A stretch of DNA of 64,000 nucleotides from Crocinitomicaceae bacterium (GCA_029252405.1 JAQXBM010000022.1:1-64000), one strand, 5' to 3'. Positions 52,229-62,101 are shown, counted from the stretch's first letter. Made by a program: numbers and translations. The notes: generated from the letters alone by a model not told the origin.

Positions 52229-53878
52229 TTAATTTCCTAGAATAGTATTGTACTCCTTTAAATTTTGAAAAATTTTGAACGCTTCATCCATGTCGTTGTC
52301 ATAATTGAAGGCATGTTCTGCTCTTCCGCGTTGGAAATGGTAGCGTGAAACAATCTCATTTTCAATCAATTCAACTAGTTCTAGTTTGAATTTTTCCAAG
52401 TCACGTTCTTTTGATGGTACGACCTTTTGTAGTAGCGCATCGTATTCGTCTTCGGCACCTTCGTAGAAACCTTCTTCTTCAGCAGCCTCCTTCATCTTTT
52501 TCAAAATCTCTTCGGAAGCCGTCGAGTAGGTGAACTCTTGCTCAAGCACGTACTTTTTGAATTCTGCGTACTCTGCATCTGAAAGTTTGAAGTCCGATGC
52601 ATCTGTAATTGAAGCGTGCGAATAATAGTAATCCGTTGCGTAATCGAATACGAAGTTGTTGGCAAAAACAGTTCCCGTCAATCGACTGAAATCTTTCTTT
52701 TCTACATCGATGTCTGGTTCGACTCCGCGTCCGTCGATAACATCACGTCCGTTTTTCGTTTTGAAAATCGTTATCAATGAATCTGGAATGTCTTTCGGAC
52801 GATCGCCGTCTCCTCTATCATAATACTCCAAACGCTGAACGCATCTTCCTGATGGGGTGTAGTACTTCGCAATGGTCAACTTCACTTTCGATCCGTAATC
52901 CAAGTCGTACGTTCTTTGCACGAGCCCTTTTCCAAATGAAGTCGATCCGATGATCACCGCACGATCCAAATCTTGTAAACTTCCACCAACAATTTCACTT
53001 GCTGAGGCTGACCCTCCATCCATCAAAACAACAAGCGGAATGTCCAAATCCATTGGGTCTTCAGTTGTTTTATAAACACGATTTTCGTCTTCAACTCGAC
53101 CGATAGTACTAACAACTACTTGTCCGCGGTCAACGAACATGTTCACAATTCTAACCGCTTCGATAACCAATCCACCACCATTTCCCCGTAGATCGAGCAC
53201 AAGCGACTCCATTCCTTCTTCTTTTAATTCTTTGAATGCTTTTTTGACATCTGTTGAGGCCGTTTGCGTAAACCCATTCAACTTGATGTATCCAACCTTG
53301 TCTTTTAGTAAACCTGAATATGGAACGTCCGGCAATTTGATTTCATCGCGATCCACTTTGATCATTTTCACATCGCTTCCTTGGCGCTCAATTTTCACAT
53401 CAACCGTTGTACCTTTTGGTCCTTTCAGCGCCGTTGATACTTCACTCGAGCTTTTGTTTTCCATGGATTTCCCATCAATCTCCAAAATCTTGTCACCAGC
53501 TTTTAAACCGCTCATCTCTGCAGGCTTTCCTTTATAAGGTTCCGCGACATACACGAAGTCACCATTTTTGCGAATCAAAGCTCCAACCCCACCGTATTGC
53601 CCAGTTGTTAAGAGGCGATAATCTTCAATATTCGATTCATGATAATATACAGTGTATGGATCTAGTTCCTTCAACATGGCATCAATGGCCGTCTTTGAAA
53701 GGTTTCCAGCCTTAATATCATCCACAAAGTATTTCTCGAGATGCTCATAGATTTGATCCATGAGCTCCATTCCTTTGATGATTTCAAAACCATTCGACTG
53801 AGCAGCCGCTTGATTTGAGAAACCGATAACCAAGGTTACGATTCCTGCTGAGAGTATTGATTTAATTTTTGACATCAT
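52229..53878 (-). CDS. S41 C-terminal processing peptidase
   Basis: A 549-residue CtpA-type serine peptidase. A signal peptide (about 1-27) precedes a PDZ domain (about 85-165: GGVGALIRKNGDFVYVAEP) and the S41 catalytic domain, where Ser292 in GSASASE and Lys317 in SFGKG form the dyad. The C-terminal 150 residues are helical, as in Bacteroidota members. It cuts exported proteins in the periplasm. Its 5' end overlaps rnpA by 17 bases, so the genes are co-transcribed. Confidence 0.88.
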   Translation of the reverse strand: MMSKIKSILSAGIVTLVIGFSNQAAAQSNGFEIIKGMELMDQIYEHLEKYFVDDIKAGNLSKTAIDAMLKELDPYTVYYHESNIEDYRLLTTGQYGGVGALIRKNGDFVYVAEPYKGKPAEMSGLKAGDKILEIDGKSMENKSSSEVSTALKGPKGTTVDVKIERQGSDVKMIKVDRDEIKLPDVPYSGLLKDKVGYIKLNGFTQTASTDVKKAFKELKEEGMESLVLDLRGNGGGLVIEAVRIVNMFVDRGQVVVSTIGRVEDENRVYKTTEDPMDLDIPLVVLMDGGSASASEIVGGSLQDLDRAVIIGSTSFGKGLVQRTYDLDYGSKVKLTIAKYYTPSGRCVQRLEYYDRGDGDRPKDIPDSLITIFKTKNGRDVIDGRGVEPDIDVEKKDFSRLTGTVFANNFVFDYATDYYYSHASITDASDFKLSDAEYAEFKKYVLEQEFTYSTASEEILKKMKEAAEEEGFYEGAEDEYDALLQKVVPSKERDLEKFKLELVELIENEIVSRYHFQRGRAEHAFNYDNDMDEAFKIFQNLKEYNTILGN

Positions 53879-54260
53879 TCGATTCGAGTTGAGAGATGAT
53901 TTTTTTAATAAGTTTTTCTGTTCTTCCGTTCAGCAAGCTTAAAGATAATTCTTCCTTCGGAGTATAAACTAAAAACAACGCAAGTTGCTTGTTTTGCTTT
54001 TCTAAATAAGTGTCGAGTAGTGATCGTTTAGAACGAAACGCTTCTTTACATAGTCGCTTGATCCGGTTTCTTTGAAACGCTTTTCTAAATGTTCGCTTCG
54101 GAGCAGAAAAAACGATTTGAAAGGAAACATCTTTCGGCAGGGTAGTTTCTTTGAATTTTAATACAAATGGATACGATTTCACCTGCATTCCACTTTCAAA
54201 AACTTCGTCGATAATCTTCGGACTACACAGCTTGTTCGCTTTGCCTAAGCTTAAATTCAT
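53862..54260 (-). CDS. rnpA: ribonuclease P protein component
   Basis: A 132-residue RnpA, the protein cofactor of RNase P, which trims the 5' ends of tRNA precursors. Features: FSAPKRTFRKAFQRNRIKRLCKEAFR, with the conserved RNR motif at 64-66, and LFLVYTPKEE in the third strand. It lies apart from rpmH/dnaA, the usual partner in many bacteria, and instead sits between a SPOR-domain gene and an S41 peptidase. The order may be typical of the lineage. Confidence 0.9.
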   Translation of the reverse strand: MNLSLGKANKLCSPKIIDEVFESGMQVKSYPFVLKFKETTLPKDVSFQIVFSAPKRTFRKAFQRNRIKRLCKEAFRSKRSLLDTYLEKQNKQLALFLVYTPKEELSLSLLNGRTEKLIKKIISQLESNDVKN

Positions 54261-54269
54261 TCGAGCTGT

Positions 54270-54683
54270 TTACTGATCGCGTTTGTCCTTTTCCAAACGA
54301 GGAAGGTTGATCTTTTCCTGAACGATAAAACTCGTTGGAAAGAAACTTTTCAAATCGTCCATCACTTTTTCAGCTTCCAATCGTGTGCGAAAATCTCCAA
54401 CGCGCAAAAAGAAGTTTGGAGCACTATAAGTAGTGTACGTATCAATTCTTGGGTACTTCGAAATGAAAGTTCCGCGAGCATCATTAATTGCCGAGCGCTC
54501 AGAGTCAAAAAACAACTGGATTCTAAACCCGTCAATTTGAGGGTTAATCGCAGGAGGATCAATCGCACCTTCTTTTGAAACCAAACCATCGATTCGACTG
54601 TCTTTAATAACTGTTACCTCGCCAGATTGAGCAAAGCTCAACGACGTTACAAAGAAAAATACACTGGCTAAAATTATTTTCAT
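54270..54683 (-). CDS. SPOR domain exported protein
   Basis: A 137-residue protein with a signal peptide (MKIILASVFFFVTSLSFAQ) and a SPOR-like domain (about 50-125: FRIQLFFDSERSAINDARG, APNFFLRVGDFRTRLEAEKVMDDL). SPOR domains bind denuded peptidoglycan at division sites. It is the first gene of a run with rnpA and the S41 peptidase (9-base gap). The protein is too short to hold other known domains. Confidence 0.82.
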   Translation of the reverse strand: MKIILASVFFFVTSLSFAQSGEVTVIKDSRIDGLVSKEGAIDPPAINPQIDGFRIQLFFDSERSAINDARGTFISKYPRIDTYTTYSAPNFFLRVGDFRTRLEAEKVMDDLKSFFPTSFIVQEKINLPRLEKDKRDQ

Positions 54684-54709
54684 TTCTGTGCGATTAATAT
54701 AGTGTACAA

Positions 54710-54717
54710 CAAACTTA
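54710..54717 (-). promoter_or_regulatory. -7 promoter element of the SPOR/rnpA run
   Basis: TAAGTTTG on the minus strand, a perfect TAnnTTTG, 27 bases before the SPOR ATG. Confidence 0.55.
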
Positions 54718-54910
54718 CGAAAATAGTTTCGTCAATCTTCATGCCGCAATCGGACTCTTGTCTGAAATAACGGTGCTTGAAGCGTTTACGTACCGACGGA
54801 AATTGGTGATTCCCAAAAGAATGTTAAAAAACGTTATTTAGAATGATTTTAAATTAAATCTCACACCGCTTAAATTGTCACAATACTGTCATAGAATCTC
54901 ACATTTCTAC

Positions 54911-54918
54911 TAAATTTG
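54911..54918 (+). promoter_or_regulatory. -7 promoter element of the ACIII operon
   Basis: TAAATTTG, a perfect TAnnTTTG, 69 bases before the actA ATG. A weak -33 (CTG at 54886-54888) lies 22 bases upstream. The implied leader is about 60 bases. Confidence 0.6.
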
Positions 54919-54986
54919 CTACCGTCAAAAAGTATGTTTTTGATAAAAGACGAACAGTTTTTTACATAGAAATATCTAGTAGTCAG

Positions 54987-56324
54987 ATGTTTAGAAACTT
55001 AAGTAAATGGTGTCTTAATGCAGTAGCAGCAACGTTGTTACTCGGGACATTTTCAGTAAACGCCCAAGAAGAGCCCGCAGAGGCTGCAATTGATGGCGGA
55101 GGATTATTTAAATCGCAGTGTGCAACATGTCACAATCCACACAAAGACGGAACAGGGCCTAAGCTTTACGGAGTTCGCTCTGCTTGGGAAGAGGCAACAG
55201 GTTCTGGAGAAGCCGTAATAGAGTGGGTTCAGAACTGGGAGGCAGCAGCTGCCAAGTATCCGTATGCAGCAGGAGTCGCTCAGAAGAAGGCGACTAAAAT
55301 GAACAAATTCCCAAATGTTACGGATGCTGAAGTTACAGCAATCCTTGACTGGGTTGATGCACAACCTGAGCCAAGACCTGACGGAGGTGGTGGCGGAGGA
55401 GTCGCTGGTGGAGTTGTTACACAACAAGAAGATGGAGGTTTCCCTTGGATTTGGGTAATTCTCGGAATTTTGTTTGTAGTAATCATTGCAGCAGTATCTG
55501 GTGTTCGACGTCAGTTGAAAGTTGCCGCTGGAGAGGCAGACGCGGGTGAGTCCTTGTCGTATGGTGAAGAGTTCAAAAAGTGGGCATGGAAGAATCTAAG
55601 ATTCGTTCTTATTGGCTCAGTTGTAGTTTTTATCTCAGTCGTAGTTGTTGGTTTGCAGGGGCTAGGAAGAATTGGAGTTGTTGAAAACTACCAACCATCT
55701 CAACCAATTGATTTCCCTCACAGCGTTCACGCAGGAGAGCAAGGAATTGATTGTAAGTACTGCCACAACTCAGTAACAAAATCGAAATCTGCTGGTTTGC
55801 CAACAGTGAATGTTTGTATGAACTGTCACAAGCAAATCGCAGGTAACGACGATGAGCAAAAAGCGAAGATTGCGAAAGTTTACGCTGCTGCAGGATGGGA
55901 CGGAGAAGGATACACTGGTAAAACTGAGCCAATTGTTTGGAACAAAGTACACGTTCTTCCAGATCACGTTTATTTCAATCACTCACAACACGTAGTTGTC
56001 GGAGGTGTTGATTGTAAGCAATGTCACGGAGACATGACGAAGATGCAAGAAACAGCGAAAGTTCAGCCGGTTTCAGCATTGAATGAAGTTGAAGGAAACA
56101 TTCAGTTGACAAAACCAACTCTTACAATGGGATGGTGTATCGAATGTCACGGAGAAAAAGAAGTCGCTACAGGTTCAATTGATAATGCAGGTGGAGGATA
56201 CTACGAGGAAATTCACCGTCGATTATTGAACAACGACAAAGACTTGTACAACAAGTACCTCGAAGATGGTAAAGTGACTGTGAAAGAACTCGGAGGATGG
56301 GAATGCTCTAAGTGTCACTATTAA
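54987..56324 (+). CDS. actA: ACIII subunit A, multiheme cytochrome c
   Basis: A 445-residue periplasmic cytochrome c of alternative complex III, which oxidises menaquinol and passes electrons to a terminal oxidase. I count six CXXCH motifs: CATCH 45-49, CKYCH 256-260, CMNCH 277-281, CKQCH 343-347, CIECH 384-388 and CSKCH 440-444. The first lies in a separate monoheme domain joined by a Gly-rich linker (GGGGGGVAGG) to two membrane helices (about 150-170 and 205-225). The other five form the pentaheme head I know from this family. It starts the operon. Confidence 0.92.
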   Translation: MFRNLSKWCLNAVAATLLLGTFSVNAQEEPAEAAIDGGGLFKSQCATCHNPHKDGTGPKLYGVRSAWEEATGSGEAVIEWVQNWEAAAAKYPYAAGVAQKKATKMNKFPNVTDAEVTAILDWVDAQPEPRPDGGGGGGVAGGVVTQQEDGGFPWIWVILGILFVVIIAAVSGVRRQLKVAAGEADAGESLSYGEEFKKWAWKNLRFVLIGSVVVFISVVVVGLQGLGRIGVVENYQPSQPIDFPHSVHAGEQGIDCKYCHNSVTKSKSAGLPTVNVCMNCHKQIAGNDDEQKAKIAKVYAAAGWDGEGYTGKTEPIVWNKVHVLPDHVYFNHSQHVVVGGVDCKQCHGDMTKMQETAKVQPVSALNEVEGNIQLTKPTLTMGWCIECHGEKEVATGSIDNAGGGYYEEIHRRLLNNDKDLYNKYLEDGKVTVKELGGWECSKCHY

Positions 56325-56352
56325 TAATATTGAAGAAGTTGATTTTATAGAT

Positions 56353-59300
56353 ATGGAAATGAACAGAAAATATTGGAAAGGCATGGGTGAATTGAAGGAA
56401 ACTCCTTCGTTTATCGAGTCTGGAAACCAAGAGTTTCCCGCGGAAACGTCTGTTGAGGAGTTTTTGAGTGATGACAACTTGAAAGAATCATCTACAGGTC
56501 GTCGTGATTTTCTTAAATTCTTAGGGTTTAGTGTTGCTGCTGCGACGGTTGCAGCTTGTGAGGCGCCTGTTACAAAGGCAATTCCTTATGTAAACAAACC
56601 TGAGAATGTTACTCCTGGGATGCCAACATGGTACGCATCTACTTATTATGATGGAAACAATTACGCAAGTATCCTTGTGAAAACGCGTGAAGGTCGTCCA
56701 ATCTATATTAAAGGAAACAAAGACCAAGGAATCACTAAAGGTGGATCGAATGCCCAGATCATTGCATCCATCCTTGGATTATACGATAGTTCTCGTTTGA
56801 CTTTGCCTCAAACGAAAAAAGGTGGTGAATGGGAAGGAAGCAAATTCTCTGATGCTGATAAAAAGGTAAAATCTGCCTTGAAGTCTGCGAAGAGTGTTGT
56901 GCTTGTTTCGAATACAGTTATTAGTCCTTCATTGTCGTGGGCAATTGGAGATTTGGCTGAATCACTTGGTGAAACAAGAGATCCAGAGACAGGTGTTTTC
57001 ACAGAAAATAAATTCTCTCACATTCAATACGATGCTGTTTCTTACGCAGGAATGCGTGCAGCGAACAAAGCGTCGTTTGGTTTGGAACAGGCCGACGGAA
57101 ACGGAATCATCCCAACTTACGATTTCTCTAAAGCAGCAACAATTGTATCTGTTGGAGCTGATTTCTTAGGTTCTTGGTTGATGCCAACAGTATTCGCAGG
57201 GCAATACGCTGAAACACGTAATCCTGACGGAAAATGGATGTCGAAGCACTTCCAATTTGAAGCGTTGATGTCGATGACAGGTTCGAACGCTGATGTTCGT
57301 GCTATGGTTAAGCCATCTGAATACGCTAACGTTCTTGCTGCAATTGCAAAAGGAGTTGGAGCGGATGTTTCAGGAGCGGACACGAAATTAGGAGACAAGG
57401 CGCAGAAGGCTGCTAATAAAGCAGTGAAAGCGTTGAAATCTTCAAAAAAGAAATCACTTGTAGTTTGTGGTTCTAACAACACTGCATTGCAGATCTTAAC
57501 AAACGCGATCAATTCTAAGCTTGGAGCTTACACTGAAACGATCAACGTTAACGAAACAGTAAATATGTTCCAATCGCATGATGCGAAAATGAACAAATTT
57601 GTTTCGAATACGATCAATAAAAAAGGACCTGATGCTGTTATCTTCTTAGATACAAACCCAGTATATTCTCATCCAAATGGAGAGAAGTTAGGGGAGGCAT
57701 TAAAAAATATTAAGCATAAGATCTCAATGGCTTCACACGCTGATGAAACAGCAAACAAGTGTGATGTAATCGTGCCAGATCACCATGCACTTGAAGCTTG
57801 GATGGATTTCAAACCAACAAGCAGTCACTATGCAATGGCGCAACCGGCAATTCGCCCACTAGGGAACACAGCTTCATCACTTGAATCAGTATTGGTTTGG
57901 GCAGGAAAAGCTTCTCGCGGAGGAAAAGATTCTAAAGTTGGATACGATTACATTCAAGCACTTTGGAAGCAATGGGGATATTCAATGGACCCAATGGTTC
58001 AATCGATGTACCCAACATTCGAAGGATTCTGGAATGAAGTAGTACACGGAAGTACAGGTGATCCTGGAACAGTTGCTGCTCCAACAGCGCCAACTTTGAA
58101 TGATTCAGCGATGTCAAAGGTTTCAGGAAAACTTCCAAAAGGAGGAGGAACTGAAGTTGTGATGTACCAAAAAGCAGGTATCGGAATTGGGACACAAGCG
58201 AACAACCCTTGGTTGCAAGAGCTTCCAGATCCATTGACGAAAATCACTTGGGACAACTACATTACCATGAATCCAACTGAAATGGATGGAATGGCAAAGA
58301 AGTTTGACCAAGAAAACGGATTGGACCTTGCTGATTTAACTGTAAACGGTAAAACGGTAACACTTCCAGTTTACCCACTTCCAGGTCAAGCACTAGGAAC
58401 AGTTGGTGTAGCATTGGGATACGGTCGTGGAGCGAACGGAGAGGATATCGGAACAGCAGCTTACCAAACGAAAGAATACGGAGGTAACGAAATGTTGGAG
58501 AACGGTAATCCAAAACCAATTGGAGCCAACGCTTTCGCATTCGTGAAAAGCGAGAACGGAACATTGTCTTACGATGCTTCTGGAGCGAAAGTCACTCAGA
58601 AAAATGAAACTTATTTAGTTGCAGGAACGCAAATCCATTCAACAGCAATGGCGCGTCATTCAATTGTTCGTGAAACAACATTGGATATCTACAACAAAAA
58701 AGATAGAACAGCATTCAACCCAGAGCATACGCTCTCGAGATTAACGAAAGATGGTAAACACGAGGAAGCGCCAGTTGGTGAGTTCGATTTGTGGGATGCT
58801 CATCCAGTAGAGAATATCGGACACCGTTGGGGAATGACTGTTGATTTGTCATCTTGTATCGGATGTAGCGCTTGTTTGATTGCTTGTCAATCAGAAAACA
58901 ACGTTCCAGTTGTCGGGAAAGACGAAGTTCGAAGAGGTCGTGAAATGCACTGGTTGCGTATCGACCGTTACTATGCATCTGATGAAGAGGCTGCTGTTGG
59001 AACAAGAAAAGATAAAGATACGTTTAGCTATACGGAGGCAGAGAGACCAGAGGAAAATCCTGCGGTTGTTCACATGCCAATGATGTGTCACCACTGTAAC
59101 CATGCTCCATGTGAGACGGTTTGTCCAGTGGCAGCAACAACACATAGCAATGAAGGATTGAACCAAATGACTTACAACAGATGTATCGGTACACGTTACT
59201 GTGCGAACAACTGTCCTTACAAAGTGCGTCGTTTCAACTGGTTCAACTACCCATCATACAAGAAATTCACAGAAATCAACCCAGCACAAGACGATTTAGG

Positions 59301-59715
59301 TCGTATGGTATTGAACCCAGACGTTACAGTTCGTACACGTGGTGTGATGGAGAAATGTTCTTTCTGTGTACAAAGAATCCAAGCAGGAAAATTGGAAGCG
59401 AAAATTGACGGACGTCCGGTTCAAGATGGAGATTACTCTACAGCTTGTTCAGATGCTTGTCCAACAAACGCTATCATCGTTGGAGACTGGAACGATTCAG
59501 AATCATTGATTCGTAAGTCAGCTGACAACCACAGAGCTTATCAAGCACTTGAAGAAGTGGGTGTGAAGCCAAACGTTTGGTTCAAAGTAAAAGTAAGAAA
59601 CGAAGAAAATTCATTACTCGATAAGTTGCAGAAAGAAGAAGCTCACCATGGAGGACACGGTGAACATGAAGCTGAAGCAGGTCATGGAGATACTGAACAC
59701 GGACACGGTCATTAA
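56353..59715 (+). CDS. actB: ACIII subunit B, iron-sulfur/molybdopterin-like protein
   Basis: A 1120-residue subunit fusing a molybdopterin-oxidoreductase-like part (about 70-780; the cofactor is absent in this family) with a C-terminal ferredoxin part (about 815-1090). Arg50-Arg51 of GRRDFLKFLG form a Tat signal and Cys69 a possible lipid anchor. Cluster ligands include C835-I-G-C838-S-A-C841 and C912-H-H-C915, with CANNCPYKVRRFNW and CSDACPTNAI. The clusters relay electrons from quinol to the ActA hemes. Residues 1097-1120 are a His-rich tail with eight His. Confidence 0.92.
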   Translation: MEMNRKYWKGMGELKETPSFIESGNQEFPAETSVEEFLSDDNLKESSTGRRDFLKFLGFSVAAATVAACEAPVTKAIPYVNKPENVTPGMPTWYASTYYDGNNYASILVKTREGRPIYIKGNKDQGITKGGSNAQIIASILGLYDSSRLTLPQTKKGGEWEGSKFSDADKKVKSALKSAKSVVLVSNTVISPSLSWAIGDLAESLGETRDPETGVFTENKFSHIQYDAVSYAGMRAANKASFGLEQADGNGIIPTYDFSKAATIVSVGADFLGSWLMPTVFAGQYAETRNPDGKWMSKHFQFEALMSMTGSNADVRAMVKPSEYANVLAAIAKGVGADVSGADTKLGDKAQKAANKAVKALKSSKKKSLVVCGSNNTALQILTNAINSKLGAYTETINVNETVNMFQSHDAKMNKFVSNTINKKGPDAVIFLDTNPVYSHPNGEKLGEALKNIKHKISMASHADETANKCDVIVPDHHALEAWMDFKPTSSHYAMAQPAIRPLGNTASSLESVLVWAGKASRGGKDSKVGYDYIQALWKQWGYSMDPMVQSMYPTFEGFWNEVVHGSTGDPGTVAAPTAPTLNDSAMSKVSGKLPKGGGTEVVMYQKAGIGIGTQANNPWLQELPDPLTKITWDNYITMNPTEMDGMAKKFDQENGLDLADLTVNGKTVTLPVYPLPGQALGTVGVALGYGRGANGEDIGTAAYQTKEYGGNEMLENGNPKPIGANAFAFVKSENGTLSYDASGAKVTQKNETYLVAGTQIHSTAMARHSIVRETTLDIYNKKDRTAFNPEHTLSRLTKDGKHEEAPVGEFDLWDAHPVENIGHRWGMTVDLSSCIGCSACLIACQSENNVPVVGKDEVRRGREMHWLRIDRYYASDEEAAVGTRKDKDTFSYTEAERPEENPAVVHMPMMCHHCNHAPCETVCPVAATTHSNEGLNQMTYNRCIGTRYCANNCPYKVRRFNWFNYPSYKKFTEINPAQDDLGRMVLNPDVTVRTRGVMEKCSFCVQRIQAGKLEAKIDGRPVQDGDYSTACSDACPTNAIIVGDWNDSESLIRKSADNHRAYQALEEVGVKPNVWFKVKVRNEENSLLDKLQKEEAHHGGHGEHEAEAGHGDTEHGHGH

Positions 59716-59747
59716 GAATAATTGAATAGAAACAAAACACAATTGTA

Positions 59748-61526
59748 ATGCATAAGGAAGCAGCAATTAGAGAGCCCCTCATCTTAGGTCACAAGACTTA
59801 TCACGACATTACAGAGGATGTATGTCGTCCAATTGAGGACAAAGCTCCTAGAACTTGGTACATTTTATTCGCCATCGCATTAATCATTGGATTGTACGGT
59901 GTTGGATGTATCCTTTATCTTCTAGGAACAGGAGTTGGAGTCTGGGGATTGAACAAAACCATTGGATGGGCTTGGGATATTACCAACTTCGTTTGGTGGG
60001 TAGGTATTGGTCACGCCGGAACCTTGATTTCTGCGGTACTCTTGCTTTTCCGTCAGAAATGGAGAATGGCGATTAACCGTTCTGCTGAGGCGATGACGAT
60101 CTTCGCCGTATTCATGGCAGGATTGTTCCCGTTGATTCACATGGGACGTTTATGGTTAGGATACTGGGTATTGCCACTTCCAAACCAATTCGGTTCTCTT
60201 TGGGTAAACTTTAACTCACCACTTCTTTGGGATGTATTCGCGATCTCGACTTACCTTTCTGTATCACTTGTTTTCTGGTACATTGGTTTGATTCCTGATT
60301 TCGCTACAATTCGTGACCGTGCGAAAAAACCAATTCCAAAGAAAATGTACTCGATGCTTTCTTTCGGATGGTCTGGTCGTGCTAAGCACTGGAACCGTTT
60401 CGAATTAGTATCATTGGTACTTGCCGGTTTGGCAACACCACTTGTATTCTCAGTTCACTCGATTGTATCATTTGACTTCGCCACATCGGTTATACCTGGA
60501 TGGCACACCACGATTTTCCCTCCCTACTTCGTTGCGGGGGCGGTATTCTCAGGGTTCGCGATGGTACAAACCCTACTCTTAGTAATGAGGAAGGCTATGG
60601 GACTCGAAGCATACATCCACACCAAGCACGTGGAATACATGAACATCGTAATCATGGTAACTGGTTCGATTGTAGGTACCGCCTACATTACCGAGCTCTT
60701 TATCTCATGGTATTCAGGAGTTGAATATGAAGGTTATGCCTTCTTCAACCGTGCCACTGGACCTTACTGGTGGGCATATGCATCCATGATGACGTGTAAC
60801 GTGATCTCTCCACAGTTGATGTGGTTCAAGAAACTAAGAAGAAGCTTGTTGTTTACATTCATCATTTCGATCGTAGTAAACATCGGTATGTGGTTCGAGC
60901 GTTACGTAATTATCGTGACATCTTTGCACCGCGATTACCTTCCATCTTCTTGGAGCATGCACTTCCCAAGTCACATTGATATCGGAGTATATGTTGGAAC
61001 GATCGGATTGTTCTTCGTATTCTTCCTATTGTTCGCACGTTTCTTCCCAGTATTGGCATTGAACGAGGTGAAAACAATTTTGAAATCTTCGGGAGAATCT
61101 TACAAGAACGCTCCCGATCCGCACCACGATGATGATCCTACACCGGAAACACCGAAAGTGGAAGCAGTTGCACCAGTTGTTGAAGAGGCACCAGCCGAGG
61201 CTCCAACGAAAGTAGAAGCACCGAAAGTGGACAAGAAAGTGAAATTATCAGCGGAAGAAGCAAAGGCGAAAGCTGGAGCATTGATCTCAAAATTGGGTGA
61301 AGGTTCTGCTGAAACAAAAGACGACTTGAAAGTAATTTCAGGTGTTGGTCCAGTATTAGAAGGAAAACTCAACGATATCGGAATTTTCACTTACGCTCAA
61401 GTAAGTAAAATGACAAAAGAAGAGTACGACCTTTTGGACGAATTGACAGGTTCATTCCCAGGTCGTGCTGAAAGAGACGATTGGGCTGGACAAGCGAAGG
61501 AATTAATGAACAAATCAAATTCATAG
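59748..61526 (+). CDS. actC: ACIII subunit C (NrfD/PsrC-like) fused to a helix-hairpin-helix domain
   Basis: A 592-residue protein. Residues 1-440 are an NrfD-type quinol-binding membrane subunit with about ten helices (GHAGTLISAVLLLFRQKWR; FAMVQTLLLVMRKAMGLEAY). Residues about 445-520 form an Ala/Pro/Glu-rich linker (VEEAPAEAPTKVEAP). Residues 525-592 match a helix-hairpin-helix domain: DDLKVISGVGPVLEGKLNDIG then RDDWAGQAKEL. Typical ActC is shorter and lacks it as far as I recall. The domain is found fused to ribosomal L21 and NADH dehydrogenase subunits in other bacteria. Its job here is unknown. Confidence 0.9.
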   Translation: MHKEAAIREPLILGHKTYHDITEDVCRPIEDKAPRTWYILFAIALIIGLYGVGCILYLLGTGVGVWGLNKTIGWAWDITNFVWWVGIGHAGTLISAVLLLFRQKWRMAINRSAEAMTIFAVFMAGLFPLIHMGRLWLGYWVLPLPNQFGSLWVNFNSPLLWDVFAISTYLSVSLVFWYIGLIPDFATIRDRAKKPIPKKMYSMLSFGWSGRAKHWNRFELVSLVLAGLATPLVFSVHSIVSFDFATSVIPGWHTTIFPPYFVAGAVFSGFAMVQTLLLVMRKAMGLEAYIHTKHVEYMNIVIMVTGSIVGTAYITELFISWYSGVEYEGYAFFNRATGPYWWAYASMMTCNVISPQLMWFKKLRRSLLFTFIISIVVNIGMWFERYVIIVTSLHRDYLPSSWSMHFPSHIDIGVYVGTIGLFFVFFLLFARFFPVLALNEVKTILKSSGESYKNAPDPHHDDDPTPETPKVEAVAPVVEEAPAEAPTKVEAPKVDKKVKLSAEEAKAKAGALISKLGEGSAETKDDLKVISGVGPVLEGKLNDIGIFTYAQVSKMTKEEYDLLDELTGSFPGRAERDDWAGQAKELMNKSNS

Positions 61527-61529
61527 ATC

Positions 61530-62063
61530 ATGGCAGATAAAGTAATCTATGCAATGTACGACGACGACGATGTGCTAAAGAATGGCGCAAAGAAGTTGGT
61601 GTCGAAAGGAGTGAAAATCAACGAAGTGTTTTCTCCATTCCCTATTCACGGTATCGATCCAATTATTGGAGTAAAGAATACGCGTCTAGGAATTATGGCT
61701 TTCCTTTATGGATTGATCGGATTGACACTGGCGACGGTAGGTATGAACTACTTCATGATTCAGGATTGGCCAATGAACATTGGTGGTAAGCCAAGTTTCA
61801 CGTACATGGACAACATGTTATCGTTTATCCCAATTACGTTTGAGTTCACTGTATTGTGTGCAGCTCACGGTATGGCAGTAACATATTTGATTGTCAACAA
61901 AACGCTTCCTGGAATGCCGGCGCAAAATCCGGATCCAAGAACAACAGATGATAAGTTTGTAATGGAATTGCGTTTATCTGAAAATACTTCTTTCTCTGCA
62001 AGTGATCTTGAGGGAATGTTGAAAGACACAGGAGTAATTGAGTTAGACCAAAAAGAGATATAA
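61530..62063 (+). CDS. actD: ACIII subunit D (DUF3341)
   Basis: A 177-residue protein of the DUF3341 family, with two membrane helices (about 60-78 and 95-118: LGIMAFLYGLIGLTLATVG; MLSFIPITFEFTVLCAAHG). ActD binds next to ActC in the membrane and aids complex assembly. The N-terminus MADKVIYAMYDDDDVLKNGAK is a conserved cytoplasmic part. It begins 3 bases after actC, in one operon. Confidence 0.92.
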   Translation: MADKVIYAMYDDDDVLKNGAKKLVSKGVKINEVFSPFPIHGIDPIIGVKNTRLGIMAFLYGLIGLTLATVGMNYFMIQDWPMNIGGKPSFTYMDNMLSFIPITFEFTVLCAAHGMAVTYLIVNKTLPGMPAQNPDPRTTDDKFVMELRLSENTSFSASDLEGMLKDTGVIELDQKEI

Positions 62064-62101
62064 TAAGGTACGTATAGTCAGTAGACGCAATACACGGAAA
62101 A

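Larger units (their letters stand above)
54684..54986. other. 303-base divergent promoter region
   Basis: Spacer between the minus-strand SPOR/rnpA/S41 run and the plus-strand ACIII operon. It holds one exact -7 element for each direction (54710-54717 minus, 54911-54918 plus) and a small hairpin (ACGAAA/TTTCGT near 54717-54732). No gene or RNA is recognised in the middle section. Confidence 0.6.
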
